Source: DATJSN01 sp035504095 (GTDB lineage Bacteria > Planctomycetota > Phycisphaerae > WQYP01). Taken from it: DNA of 64,000 nt. Under the pieces are notes generated by a model. That model did not search any database. It had not been told where the DNA came from and saw only the letters and a list, made by a program, of their open reading frames with translations. This document shows, piece after piece, positions 52,150 through 60,922 of the stretch. The translations under genes were made by a program, and so were the position numbers. The stretch lies in the NCBI GenBank assembly GCA_035504095.1, contig DATJSN010000070.1:20496-84495 (forward strand), given 5' to 3'. Numbering within the stretch: position 1 is the stretch's first letter; the number at the start of each line of letters is the position of its first letter.

Positions 52150-53874
52150 TTATGCCGTAGCCAGGCTGGCTGGGCGCCCAAGAATGCGATGAACACACGT
52201 CACCGCGAGGGCTCCATCGCCGATAGCAAACGCCACGCGCTTGGTCGTGCCGCTGCGGCAGTCGCCGGCGGCCAGCACACCTGGCATGCTGGTCTCCAGC
52301 GGACACGGAACATCTTCTAGCCGCCAGTTTGGCCTGGCGGCAACATCGACCCCGGTAAGCACATATCCCATTGCGTCCTTATCGATTTGGGGCGGCAGAA
52401 AGTCGGTTCTCGGTTTGGCCCCGATAAAGATGAACAGTCCCTGGCAGCATTCCCATACTCTTTCGCCGCTCTCGTGTTGCAGCGCAATTTCCTGGAGGTG
52501 CTCGATTCCCTTGATAGCGGCGACCTGCGTGTTGTACCGCACATCCACTTTGTCGTTCGCCAAAAGCCTCTCAGCCAGATAAGTGGACATCCCCTTGAGA
52601 CTGTTACCACGGACGACCAGCGATACGCGTTCGGCGAACTGCGAGAGGAACATCGCGGCCTGCCCGGCCGAGTTTCCCGCTCCGACAATGTGAACTATGC
52701 CGCGCTCGCATGTGACAGCCTCAATATTGGTGGCGTTGTAATAAACGCCGGGTCCATGCAACGCGTCGATTCCGGCCACGTCAAGCAGCCGGTATGAGAC
52801 GCCCGTCGCGATCACCACTGCGCGTGTGTCTATGGAATCTCCTTCGGCAGTCAAAATTTTGTACGATCCATCATCTTGCCGGGTGAATCCAGATACCGTT
52901 GCCGGGATCAAAAACTCAGCGCCAAACTTAAGGGCTTGTAGATAAGAAAGATGGGCCAGATCCCTGCCGCTGATACCATTGGGGAAGCCGGCGTAATTCT
53001 CAATCCGCGAACTTGCCCCTGCCTGCCCTCCCGGCCCCGCCTGATCCAGCACCAGCGTAGAGAGTCCCTCCGAAGCGGCGTATACCGCCGCTCCCAGCCC
53101 TGATGGTCCTCCGCCGAGGATCAAAACGTCATACGTTTTCCTCGGCAGCGTGCGGCGAAGTCCGATGTATTGTGCAAGTTCAGCCTTTGTCGGAGCCTCG
53201 AAGATAATCCCACTGCCATGTGTCACCACGGGAAATTTTTGGCCCGCGCTGCGGTATTGCCGCGTTTCGGCCGAGTCCACCGCCGAGGTGTCAAGCCAAC
53301 AGTGTGGAACAGCGTTGCGGAAGAGAAAATCAATGATCTCCAGCGTGTGCCGGTCGGTTTTGCTGCCATACACGCCTAGCCCGCGAAATTTCGACGCCAG
53401 CAGAATCTCCCGGCGGCGCTGGAAAGATTTCCAATATCGCTCGCCCAGGACCGGCCGTCGGGCAAACATCTCGCGTAGTCTGGCCGGCGTCATGCGAAGA
53501 GCTTTGACGGCGGTTTCAGCCTCGCATGTGACAACCGACCGTCGGCCTGTGAACAGGTCTATGTCGCCCGAAAAGTAGCCCGGACCATATTGGACGAAAC
53601 GGATTCGCTCTCCGCTCGAGATATCAATGATTCGGACCTGGCCTGAAAGAATGGTGTAACTGTTAAACGGATAGTCACCCGCGTTAAACAGCGCTTCATC
53701 GGGCTCGAATGAACACGGCTCACCAAACTCCGCCACGGTTGCCAGTTCAGCTTCACTCAGGTGCGGGTAGGCCACATGGTCGGATAGTGGATTTTCCCAT
53801 CCTTCAATGGTGTCGTTGGCCAACTTGCGATCGGCACACCCGCCAAACCGAAAATCTCCACGATCTGAACACAT
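52150..53874 (-). CDS. cNMP-binding/thioredoxin reductase-like flavoprotein, second copy (no CxxC)
   Basis: About 574 residues from ATG 53872-53874; the start is uncertain (GTG 53889 also possible). Same three-part architecture as the gene at 34104: barrel domain (FSGDIDLFTGRRSVVT), glutaredoxin-like middle part, and a thioredoxin-reductase-type module (ILGGGPSGLGAAVYAASEG, GPGGQAGASSRIENY, VGAGNSAGQAA, GDCRSGTTKRVAF). The CATC position reads YYNATNIEA, with no cysteine at all. It is part of the run with pirin, an MBL-fold hydrolase and dienelactone hydrolase. Confidence 0.85.
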   Translation of the reverse strand: MCSDRGDFRFGGCADRKLANDTIEGWENPLSDHVAYPHLSEAELATVAEFGEPCSFEPDEALFNAGDYPFNSYTILSGQVRIIDISSGERIRFVQYGPGYFSGDIDLFTGRRSVVTCEAETAVKALRMTPARLREMFARRPVLGERYWKSFQRRREILLASKFRGLGVYGSKTDRHTLEIIDFLFRNAVPHCWLDTSAVDSAETRQYRSAGQKFPVVTHGSGIIFEAPTKAELAQYIGLRRTLPRKTYDVLILGGGPSGLGAAVYAASEGLSTLVLDQAGPGGQAGASSRIENYAGFPNGISGRDLAHLSYLQALKFGAEFLIPATVSGFTRQDDGSYKILTAEGDSIDTRAVVIATGVSYRLLDVAGIDALHGPGVYYNATNIEAVTCERGIVHIVGAGNSAGQAAMFLSQFAERVSLVVRGNSLKGMSTYLAERLLANDKVDVRYNTQVAAIKGIEHLQEIALQHESGERVWECCQGLFIFIGAKPRTDFLPPQIDKDAMGYVLTGVDVAARPNWRLEDVPCPLETSMPGVLAAGDCRSGTTKRVAFAIGDGALAVTCVHRILGRPASLATA

Positions 53875-53946
53875 CTCAGGTGTCCCCACGGTTGCTTGAT
53901 AAATTAATCAACCGGCCACGAAGAAAAATCTCTTTAACACGGCGCA

Positions 53947-55119
53947 TCAAAAGAAATAGCCCGGAGGCTTTACATTCCCTCGCATGACATAGCCATTGTG
54001 CGACATTTCCATCCGCATCTTCTCAATCACAAAAAAAGCATTGTCCTTCATGAGAACATCAACACCGTTGAGCCGCTCCGGCCAAGTTTTGCCATTTGAC
54101 GTCGTTTTCTCGAGCATCTTCTTGACGACCCAATTAGTACAGGCGTCGAAGTACGAAGCTTCTGCCCATCGATACGAAGCGCGATACGGGCCCTGGAGTT
54201 GTTTGATGAAGTACCCGAATTCGATGGTCAACAGCGCTTCGTGCGCGAACGTCAAAAGGTCCTGCAGGAACTCTCGTCCCTCTTCTACCGCCGCACGCCC
54301 TCCTAATCGCGACACATGCCCCGAAACAACCTGTGCAAAGTCATAACTCAACACCTGATCGTATGCTTGAATGTAGCCCGACATGTTCTCCGACATGTCA
54401 CAGCTTCTGAACGTGCTCCATCCTGGGCTGGCGATATCGATGGCCGCTAGAATTTTTGGACCAGGCACATAAACGAAAATCAGCCCTTCGGAGTGATTCT
54501 GACCCTTGTACGACATTTCTACTTTGACCCCGTTCACATCAAGAGTCGAATCTTGAGAGAAAATTTCATTCGGCGGCGGCCGGTGCGGATCGGGGAACCG
54601 CTCCAAAAGCTCGCGCGTTTTTGCGTGACCGATTCGCGTGATTTTATCTCCAAACATCGCCGCTGCGCCAACGTGGTCGGCATGCCAATGACTGTAGATC
54701 ATGTGCGTCACCGGTTCGTCGGTCATCTCCTCAATGGCGGAGAGCAGGTTTTCTCCCAATGAAGGAGGAGCATCCACAGCAATCACGCCGGCCCCTGTGC
54801 TAATGAACATGCAGTCGTAAGCGCCCGTGGTGACCCAGTATACGCCGCCCGCCAGTTCCTCGACGTGATAACCCTTAGTAAGTCGGTCTTCTGAAAACAG
54901 AATGCCGTAAGAGGATGCAGGCGGAATGGCAAAATCCTCGACGCGGCTGTACGGAACGCCCAGAGGGCCCAGGTCAGTGATGAGCCACGAAGGCACCTGC
55001 AAGTTAGGATTGGGACCAGCGTCCGCAGCGGCAATCGATGGAAAGCGAGTCAAAGATAATGCTGCGGCAGAAGCGGTGATCCCACCGGTCTGGAGAAGAA
55101 ATGATCTGCGGTTTAACAT
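53947..55119 (-). CDS. Tat-exported metallo-beta-lactamase-fold hydrolase
   Basis: 390 residues with AGGAG before the ATG. N-terminal twin-arginine signal NRRSFLLQTGG followed by an Ala-rich hydrophobic stretch ending near IAAADA. Zinc motif SHWHADHVGAAAMFG (HxHxDH) near 145, with SGHVSRLGG and a C-terminal His-containing region. Members of this fold include alkyl sulfatases and quorum-quenching lactonases. It lies between the pirin and flavoprotein genes on the same strand. Confidence 0.87.
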   Translation of the reverse strand: MLNRRSFLLQTGGITASAAALSLTRFPSIAAADAGPNPNLQVPSWLITDLGPLGVPYSRVEDFAIPPASSYGILFSEDRLTKGYHVEELAGGVYWVTTGAYDCMFISTGAGVIAVDAPPSLGENLLSAIEEMTDEPVTHMIYSHWHADHVGAAAMFGDKITRIGHAKTRELLERFPDPHRPPPNEIFSQDSTLDVNGVKVEMSYKGQNHSEGLIFVYVPGPKILAAIDIASPGWSTFRSCDMSENMSGYIQAYDQVLSYDFAQVVSGHVSRLGGRAAVEEGREFLQDLLTFAHEALLTIEFGYFIKQLQGPYRASYRWAEASYFDACTNWVVKKMLEKTTSNGKTWPERLNGVDVLMKDNAFFVIEKMRMEMSHNGYVMRGNVKPPGYFF

Positions 55120-55152
55120 ATATAACTCCTACAAAAATTCTTGATTCTGGCA

Positions 55153-56067
55153 CTATTCCCGTGACTCGGTTTTTAAGAATGTTCCGCGATGGAGTTCATC
55201 AAACGCCTCGCGCAGTTGTTCTTGTGTGTTCATGACAATCGGCCCATACCACGCCACCGGCTCCTGAAGTGGCTTTCCTGAGACCAGCAGAAACCGAAGG
55301 CCCTCGTCACCCGCCTGCACCACGACTTCCTCGCCATTGTCAAAGAGTATCAGGGAACAATTACTTGCTTCCGTGGGCGGGGTTGTGTCCCACCAGCCGA
55401 CAGGTTCAGTCGGCACCGCGAGCGGACTGGACGCGTTGCAGAACTTGCCGCTGCCCGCAAAAACATACGCAAAGGCCTGCCGGTAGGTTTCCACTGGCAG
55501 AGACTTGCGATGGCCGGGAGCAACGGACACATCCAGATAAATTGGATCAGCCGCGATTCCATCAACAGGCCCGCGCTTTCCCCAGAAGTTGCCGCAAATT
55601 ACTCGCACATGTGTGCCGTCATCATCGGTGATCTGGGGAATTTCCCCAGTTTTTATTTCCTGATAGCGAGGCTTGGTCATTTTTAGTGATGAAGGCAAAT
55701 TTGCCCACAACTGGAATCCATGCATTCGGCCCGCTCGGTCTCCTTGGGGCATTTCCTGGTGAATAATGCCGCTACCCGCCGTCATCCATTGGACGTCACC
55801 GGCGCCAATCACGCCACGATTGCCGATGCTGTCGGCGTGGTTAACTTCACCTGCCAAGACATATGTAACCGTTTCAATTCCACGGTGCGGATGCCATGGA
55901 AAACCGGCCAGGTAGTCTTCGGGAACATCGTTGCGAAAGTCGTCGAGTAGAAGAAAAGGGTCGAATTCTTTGGTCTTGCCGAATCCAAAGGCCCGGCGCA
56001 AATGCACGCCTGCTCCTTCCAAAGCAGGCTTTGCCGCGAAAACCTGTTTCACTGGCCGAATGGACAT
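55153..56067 (-). CDS. Pirin-family bicupin protein
   Basis: 304 residues from ATG 56065-56067 with AAGGAG upstream. Pirin signature HPHRGIETVTYVLAGEVNHADSIGN with the metal-binding His/His/His/Glu set, and WMTAGSGIIHQEMP. The C-terminal cupin covers residues ~190-300. Some pirins are quercetinases or redox-sensing iron proteins. First gene of the seven-gene minus-strand run ending at 48720; an inverted repeat lies upstream. Confidence 0.92.
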   Translation of the reverse strand: MSIRPVKQVFAAKPALEGAGVHLRRAFGFGKTKEFDPFLLLDDFRNDVPEDYLAGFPWHPHRGIETVTYVLAGEVNHADSIGNRGVIGAGDVQWMTAGSGIIHQEMPQGDRAGRMHGFQLWANLPSSLKMTKPRYQEIKTGEIPQITDDDGTHVRVICGNFWGKRGPVDGIAADPIYLDVSVAPGHRKSLPVETYRQAFAYVFAGSGKFCNASSPLAVPTEPVGWWDTTPPTEASNCSLILFDNGEEVVVQAGDEGLRFLLVSGKPLQEPVAWYGPIVMNTQEQLREAFDELHRGTFLKTESRE

Positions 56068-56143
56068 AAATGCTCCTTCATGAAACATGCTTCAACGGCA
56101 ACATTCTAGGCAGCCGCAACGGTCCTGATTAAGGGGTAATTTC

Positions 56144-56158
56144 GGAAATATCCTTTCC
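56144..56158. promoter_or_regulatory. Inverted repeat upstream of pirin, resembling the LysR operator core
   Basis: GGAAA-TATCC-TTTCC is a 5-base inverted repeat with a 5-base spacer, in a longer imperfect palindrome of A/T arms. The core matches GGAAA-GTAA-TTTCC beside the LysR gene at 47331-47344. It could be a second target of that regulator, but short words recur by chance. Confidence 0.3.
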
Positions 56159-56220
56159 AAATTTGAAACAGTTTTTATAACTCAGATGAACGTATGAACT
56201 GCCGGAGCGTGCCTATCATT

Positions 56221-56325
56221 TCATTGTTCCATCTCCAATTGCTGCGGCAATGCGGTCAACAGTTGCTTCAATTCTGAAGCATGTTGTTGGATCGGGCTTT
56301 CCAAATATTGAAAACTATTTCTCAC
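56221..56325 (-). CDS. Possible small ORF or gene remnant, 34 residues
   Basis: A GTG-started minus-strand frame (56221-56325) has a protein-like helical sequence: RNSFQYLESPIQQHASELKQ then LLTALPQQLEMEQ. A stop lies just upstream and there is no ribosome site. It is more likely the end of a lost gene than an active one. Otherwise the 353-base spacer between the pirin and propeller genes holds only the inverted repeat and divergent promoters not identifiable by eye. Confidence 0.25.
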   Translation of the reverse strand: MRNSFQYLESPIQQHASELKQLLTALPQQLEMEQ

Positions 56326-56420
56326 AAATCAAACTAGTCGTTCATTTTTTAACTGCCTAGCATGTATGCGCGTGTTTTTTGACGTGTGACCGTTAACCTT
56401 CATTTTAAGGAAAGACAAAA

Positions 56421-57719
56421 ATGAAGAATATGGAAGTATTAACTGGCATGCAATCGAGGCGAGACGTTTTGCGAATCGCCGCACTCTCCGCCGTTGGGCT
56501 TGGTTTGTCTGGTTCCCCAATTGCCAGGTCCCAGAACGCCTCTGCCGCACAAGGCGGATCTGGTCCGCTTCAATCAGCCGGCGTGCTCGCGTTCGGACCC
56601 GACAACGTTCTTTTTGTCGCCGACATCACCGGTGACGCGGTTCACGCCTTCGCACTGCGGGAGACGGATCTAACACCCCAGTTGGATGTCCAGATGGGTA
56701 ACTTTCACAACTTTGAGGGTCGGAACCTGGTCCCCGGTCTGGATCAAAAACTTGCCGCGATGTTCGGCACAACCTATGACCAAATCGTCGTCAACGACAT
56801 GGTCGTACATCAATCCACCCAGCAAATTTTTATCTCGGTTGAGCGCGGCCGCGGGACGGATGCCCTCCCGGTGATTGTAAAGGTCAACCATGGAAATCTC
56901 GAGGTGCTTGAGTTGGATAGCATTCCGCACTCGCAAGTCGCGATTCCCAATGAGCCTAATGCGAAGGCCATGCTTGAGTTCGAGCCTCAGCGGACATACG
57001 CGATCACTGACATTAAATACTACAACGGCGAGATCTTCGTGACCGGGATTTCAAATCAGCGATTTGCATCGACGCTGCATCGGATTCCCTATCCCTTCAA
57101 TGCCCAGATGGCGACATGTACCGTCGAGATCTGGCACCCGGTACACGGAGAATTTGAGACGCGCGCTCCGATCATTCGCCAACTTATCCGGGAGGTGAAT
57201 GGCGAGCCATACCTGTTCGCCGTCTACGGCTGTACGCCTCTTGTGCGGTTCCCCCTGGCCTCTCTGACGGATGGCGCTCACGTGCGTGGGGACACAATCG
57301 GAGAGCTGGGCTATGGAGCTAACCCGATGGACATGTTGACGTTCCGCGATCCATTTGATCAAAAGGAATATTTGCTGGTCACCATCGACACGCGCAGCGC
57401 GTCGCGCATCGCGATCACCGATTTGGAAGCAGCACAGCCCGAGCCGACCGGCGGTCCGATCGACTTCGGGCCGGGTGGTCTGGGTCGCACGCAGCGCGGT
57501 CTTCCGATAAAGGCCGAGCATTTCGCAATCCTCAATCCAAAATGGGCGGTTCTGATTTGGCGGCATCCGAAGACATCGTATCGGCTGGATGTCAGTACGC
57601 TCGCTCTTCCATACTTCTTCGAGCGCCGTGATGGTATGTCGGAAATGAATTGGCCCAATGGCCCGGACCCCTTTGATTATCGCCATCACCGCAACGATAT
57701 AGAATACGGGAATTCATAA
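56421..57719 (+). CDS. Tat-exported beta-propeller-like protein of unknown function
   Basis: 432 residues with AAGGAAA before the ATG. Twin-arginine signal QSRRDVLRIAALSAVGLGL. The mature part has repeated strand blocks such as GVLAFGPDNVLFVADITGDAVHAF and QQIFISVERGRG, DIKYYNGEIFVTG, KEYLLVTIDTRSASRIAITDLE, suggesting a propeller. No catalytic motif recognised. The next gene starts immediately after its stop codon, so the two products probably work together outside the cytoplasm. Confidence 0.72.
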   Translation: MKNMEVLTGMQSRRDVLRIAALSAVGLGLSGSPIARSQNASAAQGGSGPLQSAGVLAFGPDNVLFVADITGDAVHAFALRETDLTPQLDVQMGNFHNFEGRNLVPGLDQKLAAMFGTTYDQIVVNDMVVHQSTQQIFISVERGRGTDALPVIVKVNHGNLEVLELDSIPHSQVAIPNEPNAKAMLEFEPQRTYAITDIKYYNGEIFVTGISNQRFASTLHRIPYPFNAQMATCTVEIWHPVHGEFETRAPIIRQLIREVNGEPYLFAVYGCTPLVRFPLASLTDGAHVRGDTIGELGYGANPMDMLTFRDPFDQKEYLLVTIDTRSASRIAITDLEAAQPEPTGGPIDFGPGGLGRTQRGLPIKAEHFAILNPKWAVLIWRHPKTSYRLDVSTLALPYFFERRDGMSEMNWPNGPDPFDYRHHRNDIEYGNS

Positions 57720-58823
57720 GTGACAAACCAACCACTACTCACGTTTCACTCCCATAACCAGGAACCCTGGTTTGGGAGCGTTAGCGTTTGTAACCTCGAT
57801 CCCAATCTCGTCGCCTCTCTTGGCAACAATATGGAGCCGGATCACCAGTTGCGGTCCATATTCCGGGTGCGCATCCTCCAATCAGAATTGCCGGAAAATG
57901 GCGGCCTTCCAGACATTTTCGGCCGCTATCAAATTCTGGATAACGGTGTTCGTTTTGTCCCGCATTTTCCGTTCCAGCGCGGAGTGAATTATCACGCAAG
58001 TTTCGATCCGCAGCCGCTCGGCGGTTCCATGTACTCAGAAGTTCAGACGCTTGAGTTCTCGCTCCCCAAAGAGCCTGGCACTGCACCCACCCAGGTCACA
58101 CATATCTATCCCTCAAGCGACTCGTTGCCAGAAAACCTGCTTCGCTTCTACGTCTGCTTTTCCGGTTCGATGCAACGCGGACGATGCGAACAGGAGATCG
58201 CGCTACTTGGCTCCGATGGACAACCGGTGCCCGATGTACTTTATCGTCCGCCCGTCGAACTCTGGGACAGGAATATGCGGTGCCTCACGGTTCTTCTGGA
58301 TCCTGGCAGGCTCAAACGCGGGGTTGGTCCCAACGTCGCGCTGGGCCCGCCGCTAAAAATGGGTCAGGAATACACGCTCTTAATAGGTTCGGGAATGGTT
58401 GACGTGTCCGGTCGTCCGTTGCCAGAGGCCTTCCGCAAGCGATTTCGTGTGACAGAGGCTGTCCGGGAACCAATTTCAGTTGCGCAGTGGCAGATCGCCC
58501 CACCCGCGGCAGCTAGCCGTCAGCCTCTCGTACTCAATTTTCCACGACCCCTGGATTGGGCGATTCTTTTGCGGGCAATGACCATCACATCGACAGATGG
58601 GCAATTAATACATGGCTGCGTTGTCATCGATCAGTGCGAAACACGATGGAACTTTACACCAACATCGCCTTGGGCTGCGGGGTCCTACCTGGTTTGTGTT
58701 GAGTCGAGTCTTGAAGATATTTGCGGCAACACCATAACAGCGGCATTTGACGGACCTCTCCGGTCAAAGCGTTCTTTAGCAAATGAGCCGTCGCATCGTT
58801 TAATTGCCTTTCATCTGACATGA
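57720..58823 (+). CDS. Protein of unknown function coupled to the propeller gene
   Basis: 367 residues; the GTG start directly follows the TAA of the previous gene. No signal peptide is visible. The sequence is beta-rich with several Ig-like, SbsA-like patterns (VTHIYPSSDSLPENLLRFYVCFSGSMQRG; TFTPTSPWAAGSYLVCVESSLEDICGN), which in other proteins serve as adhesive or spacer domains. No family recognised with certainty. It likely partners the Tat-exported protein, although its own export route is unclear. Confidence 0.65.
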   Translation: MTNQPLLTFHSHNQEPWFGSVSVCNLDPNLVASLGNNMEPDHQLRSIFRVRILQSELPENGGLPDIFGRYQILDNGVRFVPHFPFQRGVNYHASFDPQPLGGSMYSEVQTLEFSLPKEPGTAPTQVTHIYPSSDSLPENLLRFYVCFSGSMQRGRCEQEIALLGSDGQPVPDVLYRPPVELWDRNMRCLTVLLDPGRLKRGVGPNVALGPPLKMGQEYTLLIGSGMVDVSGRPLPEAFRKRFRVTEAVREPISVAQWQIAPPAAASRQPLVLNFPRPLDWAILLRAMTITSTDGQLIHGCVVIDQCETRWNFTPTSPWAAGSYLVCVESSLEDICGNTITAAFDGPLRSKRSLANEPSHRLIAFHLT

Positions 58824-58881
58824 GGTTTTTGGCCGACGCTCATTGCGATCAACCAGAATAATCTGACTGAAGGAGACACTC

Positions 58882-59343
58882 ATGAAGGGCAACGTCGAAA
58901 TCGTTCAGGAGCTTCTTAAGGGAGCCACCAAACCGGATGTGGTCGCCGCCCTTGTGGCCGATGATGCTGTTTATATGTCGCTTACTTATGATAACCCGGA
59001 GCTCAAAAAACTCATGCCCTGGGCGGGTAGGCACAAAGACGGCAAAGCGGCGATTCTCAAGACCTTCAGCGATGTGAACCGGTATTGGACGGTTGAGAAG
59101 TTCGACGTCCAGCAAATTTTTGGCCAGGGAGACTATGTCGCGGTGTTCGGCAGTTTCACGCTGCGCTCAACGAAGTTGGGAAAGCGATTTACGTCTCCGT
59201 TCTCGATCCTCGCCACTCTTCGCAATGGCAAGGTGACTTACATGCAATACATGGAAGATACCTTTGGTACTGGCTCGACGTTTCGGTCCGGCGGGAAGTG
59301 GATTTTTTCAAGCGACCCGGCCGGCGGCGAGGTCGAAGTGTAA
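58882..59343 (+). CDS. NTF2-fold (SnoaL-like) protein
   Basis: 153 residues with GAAGGAG before the ATG. SnoaL-like pattern: ATKPDVVAALVADDAVYMSLTYDNPELKKLMPWAGRHKDGKAAILKTFSDVNRYW, then FDVQQIFGQGDYVAVFGSFTLRSTKLGKRFTSPFSILATLRNGKVTYMQYMEDT. SnoaL-like domains act as cyclases, isomerases or ligand-binding proteins; substrate unknown. It follows the propeller operon by 58 bases and may be part of it. Confidence 0.82.
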   Translation: MKGNVEIVQELLKGATKPDVVAALVADDAVYMSLTYDNPELKKLMPWAGRHKDGKAAILKTFSDVNRYWTVEKFDVQQIFGQGDYVAVFGSFTLRSTKLGKRFTSPFSILATLRNGKVTYMQYMEDTFGTGSTFRSGGKWIFSSDPAGGEVEV

Positions 59344-59359
59344 TCTATGTGGCTAAATA

Positions 59360-59420
59360 AATCTGCGTCAATCCGCTAAATCTGCGGGCCGTTCTCTGTC
59401 CCCTCCTCGTCGCTATAATA
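59360..59420. repeat. AATCTGCG-type repeat remnant
   Basis: AAATCTGCGTCAATCCGCTAAATCTGCGG is an imperfect tandem of an AATCTGCG word. It lies between genes, with no coding potential. Confidence 0.35.
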
Positions 59421-59480
59421 TTTGCATATCAAACTGGGATAACCACAAAACTTATCTTACGCGACGAAAGGATTTGTACC

Positions 59481-60872
59481 ATGACAGTCGAACAATATCC
59501 GAACCTCGTAATTGGTTGCGGCATAGCCGGCAAACTCATCGCCTGGAACTTGGCAAAAATGGGCCAGAAAACCATCGTGGTCGAACGATCCATGATCGGC
59601 GGCGCCTGTCCGAATGTCGCTTGTTTGCCCAGTAAAAACATGGTCTATAGCGCCAAGGCCATTTCCCTTGTCGATCCCAAAATTGGGCTTGGCGTTACGT
59701 CCGGTCAATTCCACGTTAACATGCATGGCGTCATTCGACGTAAACGGGAAATGGTCGAAGGCCTGATCAAGGTCCATCTGGATGCGTTCAAAGCCAGCGG
59801 CGCCGAGCTGCTCATGGGCGAAGCGCGCTTTGTTGACCCCAAAACCGTCGAAGTAACGCTCAACGCCGGCGGCACACGCCGGTTGCGAGGCGATCGCGTT
59901 TTTCTCGACGTCGGCACCCGGGCCGCGATCCCCGATATTCCCGGCCTCGCCGCCGCGGCCCCTATGACCCACGTCGAAATCCTCGACCGCGAACAGTTGC
60001 CCGAGCATCTGGTCATCCTCGGCGGCGGCTATGTCGGCCTGGAGTTTGCCCAGGCTATGCGACGTTTCGGCAGCCGCGTGACCGTCGTTCAGCATGGCAA
60101 ACAATTGCTCAAACAGGAAGACCCCGACGTCGCCGATGGAGTCCTGGAATTGTTCAAAGACGAGGGCATTGAAGTCCTGCTCCAATCCGAGGTTCTGGGC
60201 GTCTCCGGCCGTTCCGGCGCGGGCGTAGAGCTAAAACTTCGTGTCGGAGCAAATGAACAGACCCTCGGTGCCTCCGATATTCTGGTCGCAGTTGGCCGCA
60301 CGCCTAATACCGATCGGCTTGACCCGGTCAAAGGGAATATTCGCCTCGATGCCAACGGTTACATCCAGGTCAACGAAAAGCTCCAGACAAGCGTCGAAGG
60401 CGTATGGGCGATGGGCGAATGTGCCGGCAGCCCGAAATTCACGCACGTCGGCGAAGACGACTTTCGCATTGTTTTAAACAACCTCACCGGCGGCAATCGC
60501 ACGACACGCGGACGTCTTATCCCCTATTGCATATTCACCGATCCCGAAGTAGCCCACGTCGGTATGAGTGAATCCGAAGCAAAGGCAAAAAATATTCCCT
60601 ATCGGCTGGCCAAAATCCCCATGGCCATGGTGCTGCGCATGCGCACGCTTTCGGAAACGCGCGGCTTTTGCAAAGCGCTGGTCGGTGCTGATGATCATAT
60701 TCTGGGTTTTACCGCGTTCGGCGCGGAGGCCAGCGAAATGATGGCGGTTGTTCAGACGGCAATTCTTGCCGGCCTGCCATATACGACCCTGCGCGATGCG
60801 ATTTTCACCCATCCCACCGCCGCCGAAGGCCTCGGCGGCCTGTTCTCCAGCGTCCCCGCAAAATCCGGATAA
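59481..60872 (+). CDS. Dihydrolipoamide dehydrogenase/mercuric reductase-like flavoprotein
   Basis: 463 residues, class I disulfide oxidoreductase. FAD motif VIGCGIAGKLIAWNL, redox-active pair GGACPNVACLPSK (the usual GGxCxNxGCxPSK with Ala for Gly), NAD motif LGGGYVGLEFAQAM, and C-terminal HPTAAEGL. The HP-x-A/S dyad of these enzymes is present. No mercury-binding extra cysteines or heavy-metal domain are seen, so mercuric reduction is unlikely; substrate unknown. AAAGGATT before the ATG. Confidence 0.87.
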   Translation: MTVEQYPNLVIGCGIAGKLIAWNLAKMGQKTIVVERSMIGGACPNVACLPSKNMVYSAKAISLVDPKIGLGVTSGQFHVNMHGVIRRKREMVEGLIKVHLDAFKASGAELLMGEARFVDPKTVEVTLNAGGTRRLRGDRVFLDVGTRAAIPDIPGLAAAAPMTHVEILDREQLPEHLVILGGGYVGLEFAQAMRRFGSRVTVVQHGKQLLKQEDPDVADGVLELFKDEGIEVLLQSEVLGVSGRSGAGVELKLRVGANEQTLGASDILVAVGRTPNTDRLDPVKGNIRLDANGYIQVNEKLQTSVEGVWAMGECAGSPKFTHVGEDDFRIVLNNLTGGNRTTRGRLIPYCIFTDPEVAHVGMSESEAKAKNIPYRLAKIPMAMVLRMRTLSETRGFCKALVGADDHILGFTAFGAEASEMMAVVQTAILAGLPYTTLRDAIFTHPTAAEGLGGLFSSVPAKSG

Positions 60873-60922
60873 ATCGGGCTCGGCGCGCGCAATCAAACTT
60901 TTCTGAGAGGCGAAGAACAGGC

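Noticed and set aside
59481..60872. Mercuric reductase
   Set aside because: No C-terminal Cys pair or heavy-metal domain and no mer genes nearby; only the general disulfide oxidoreductase fold is supported.
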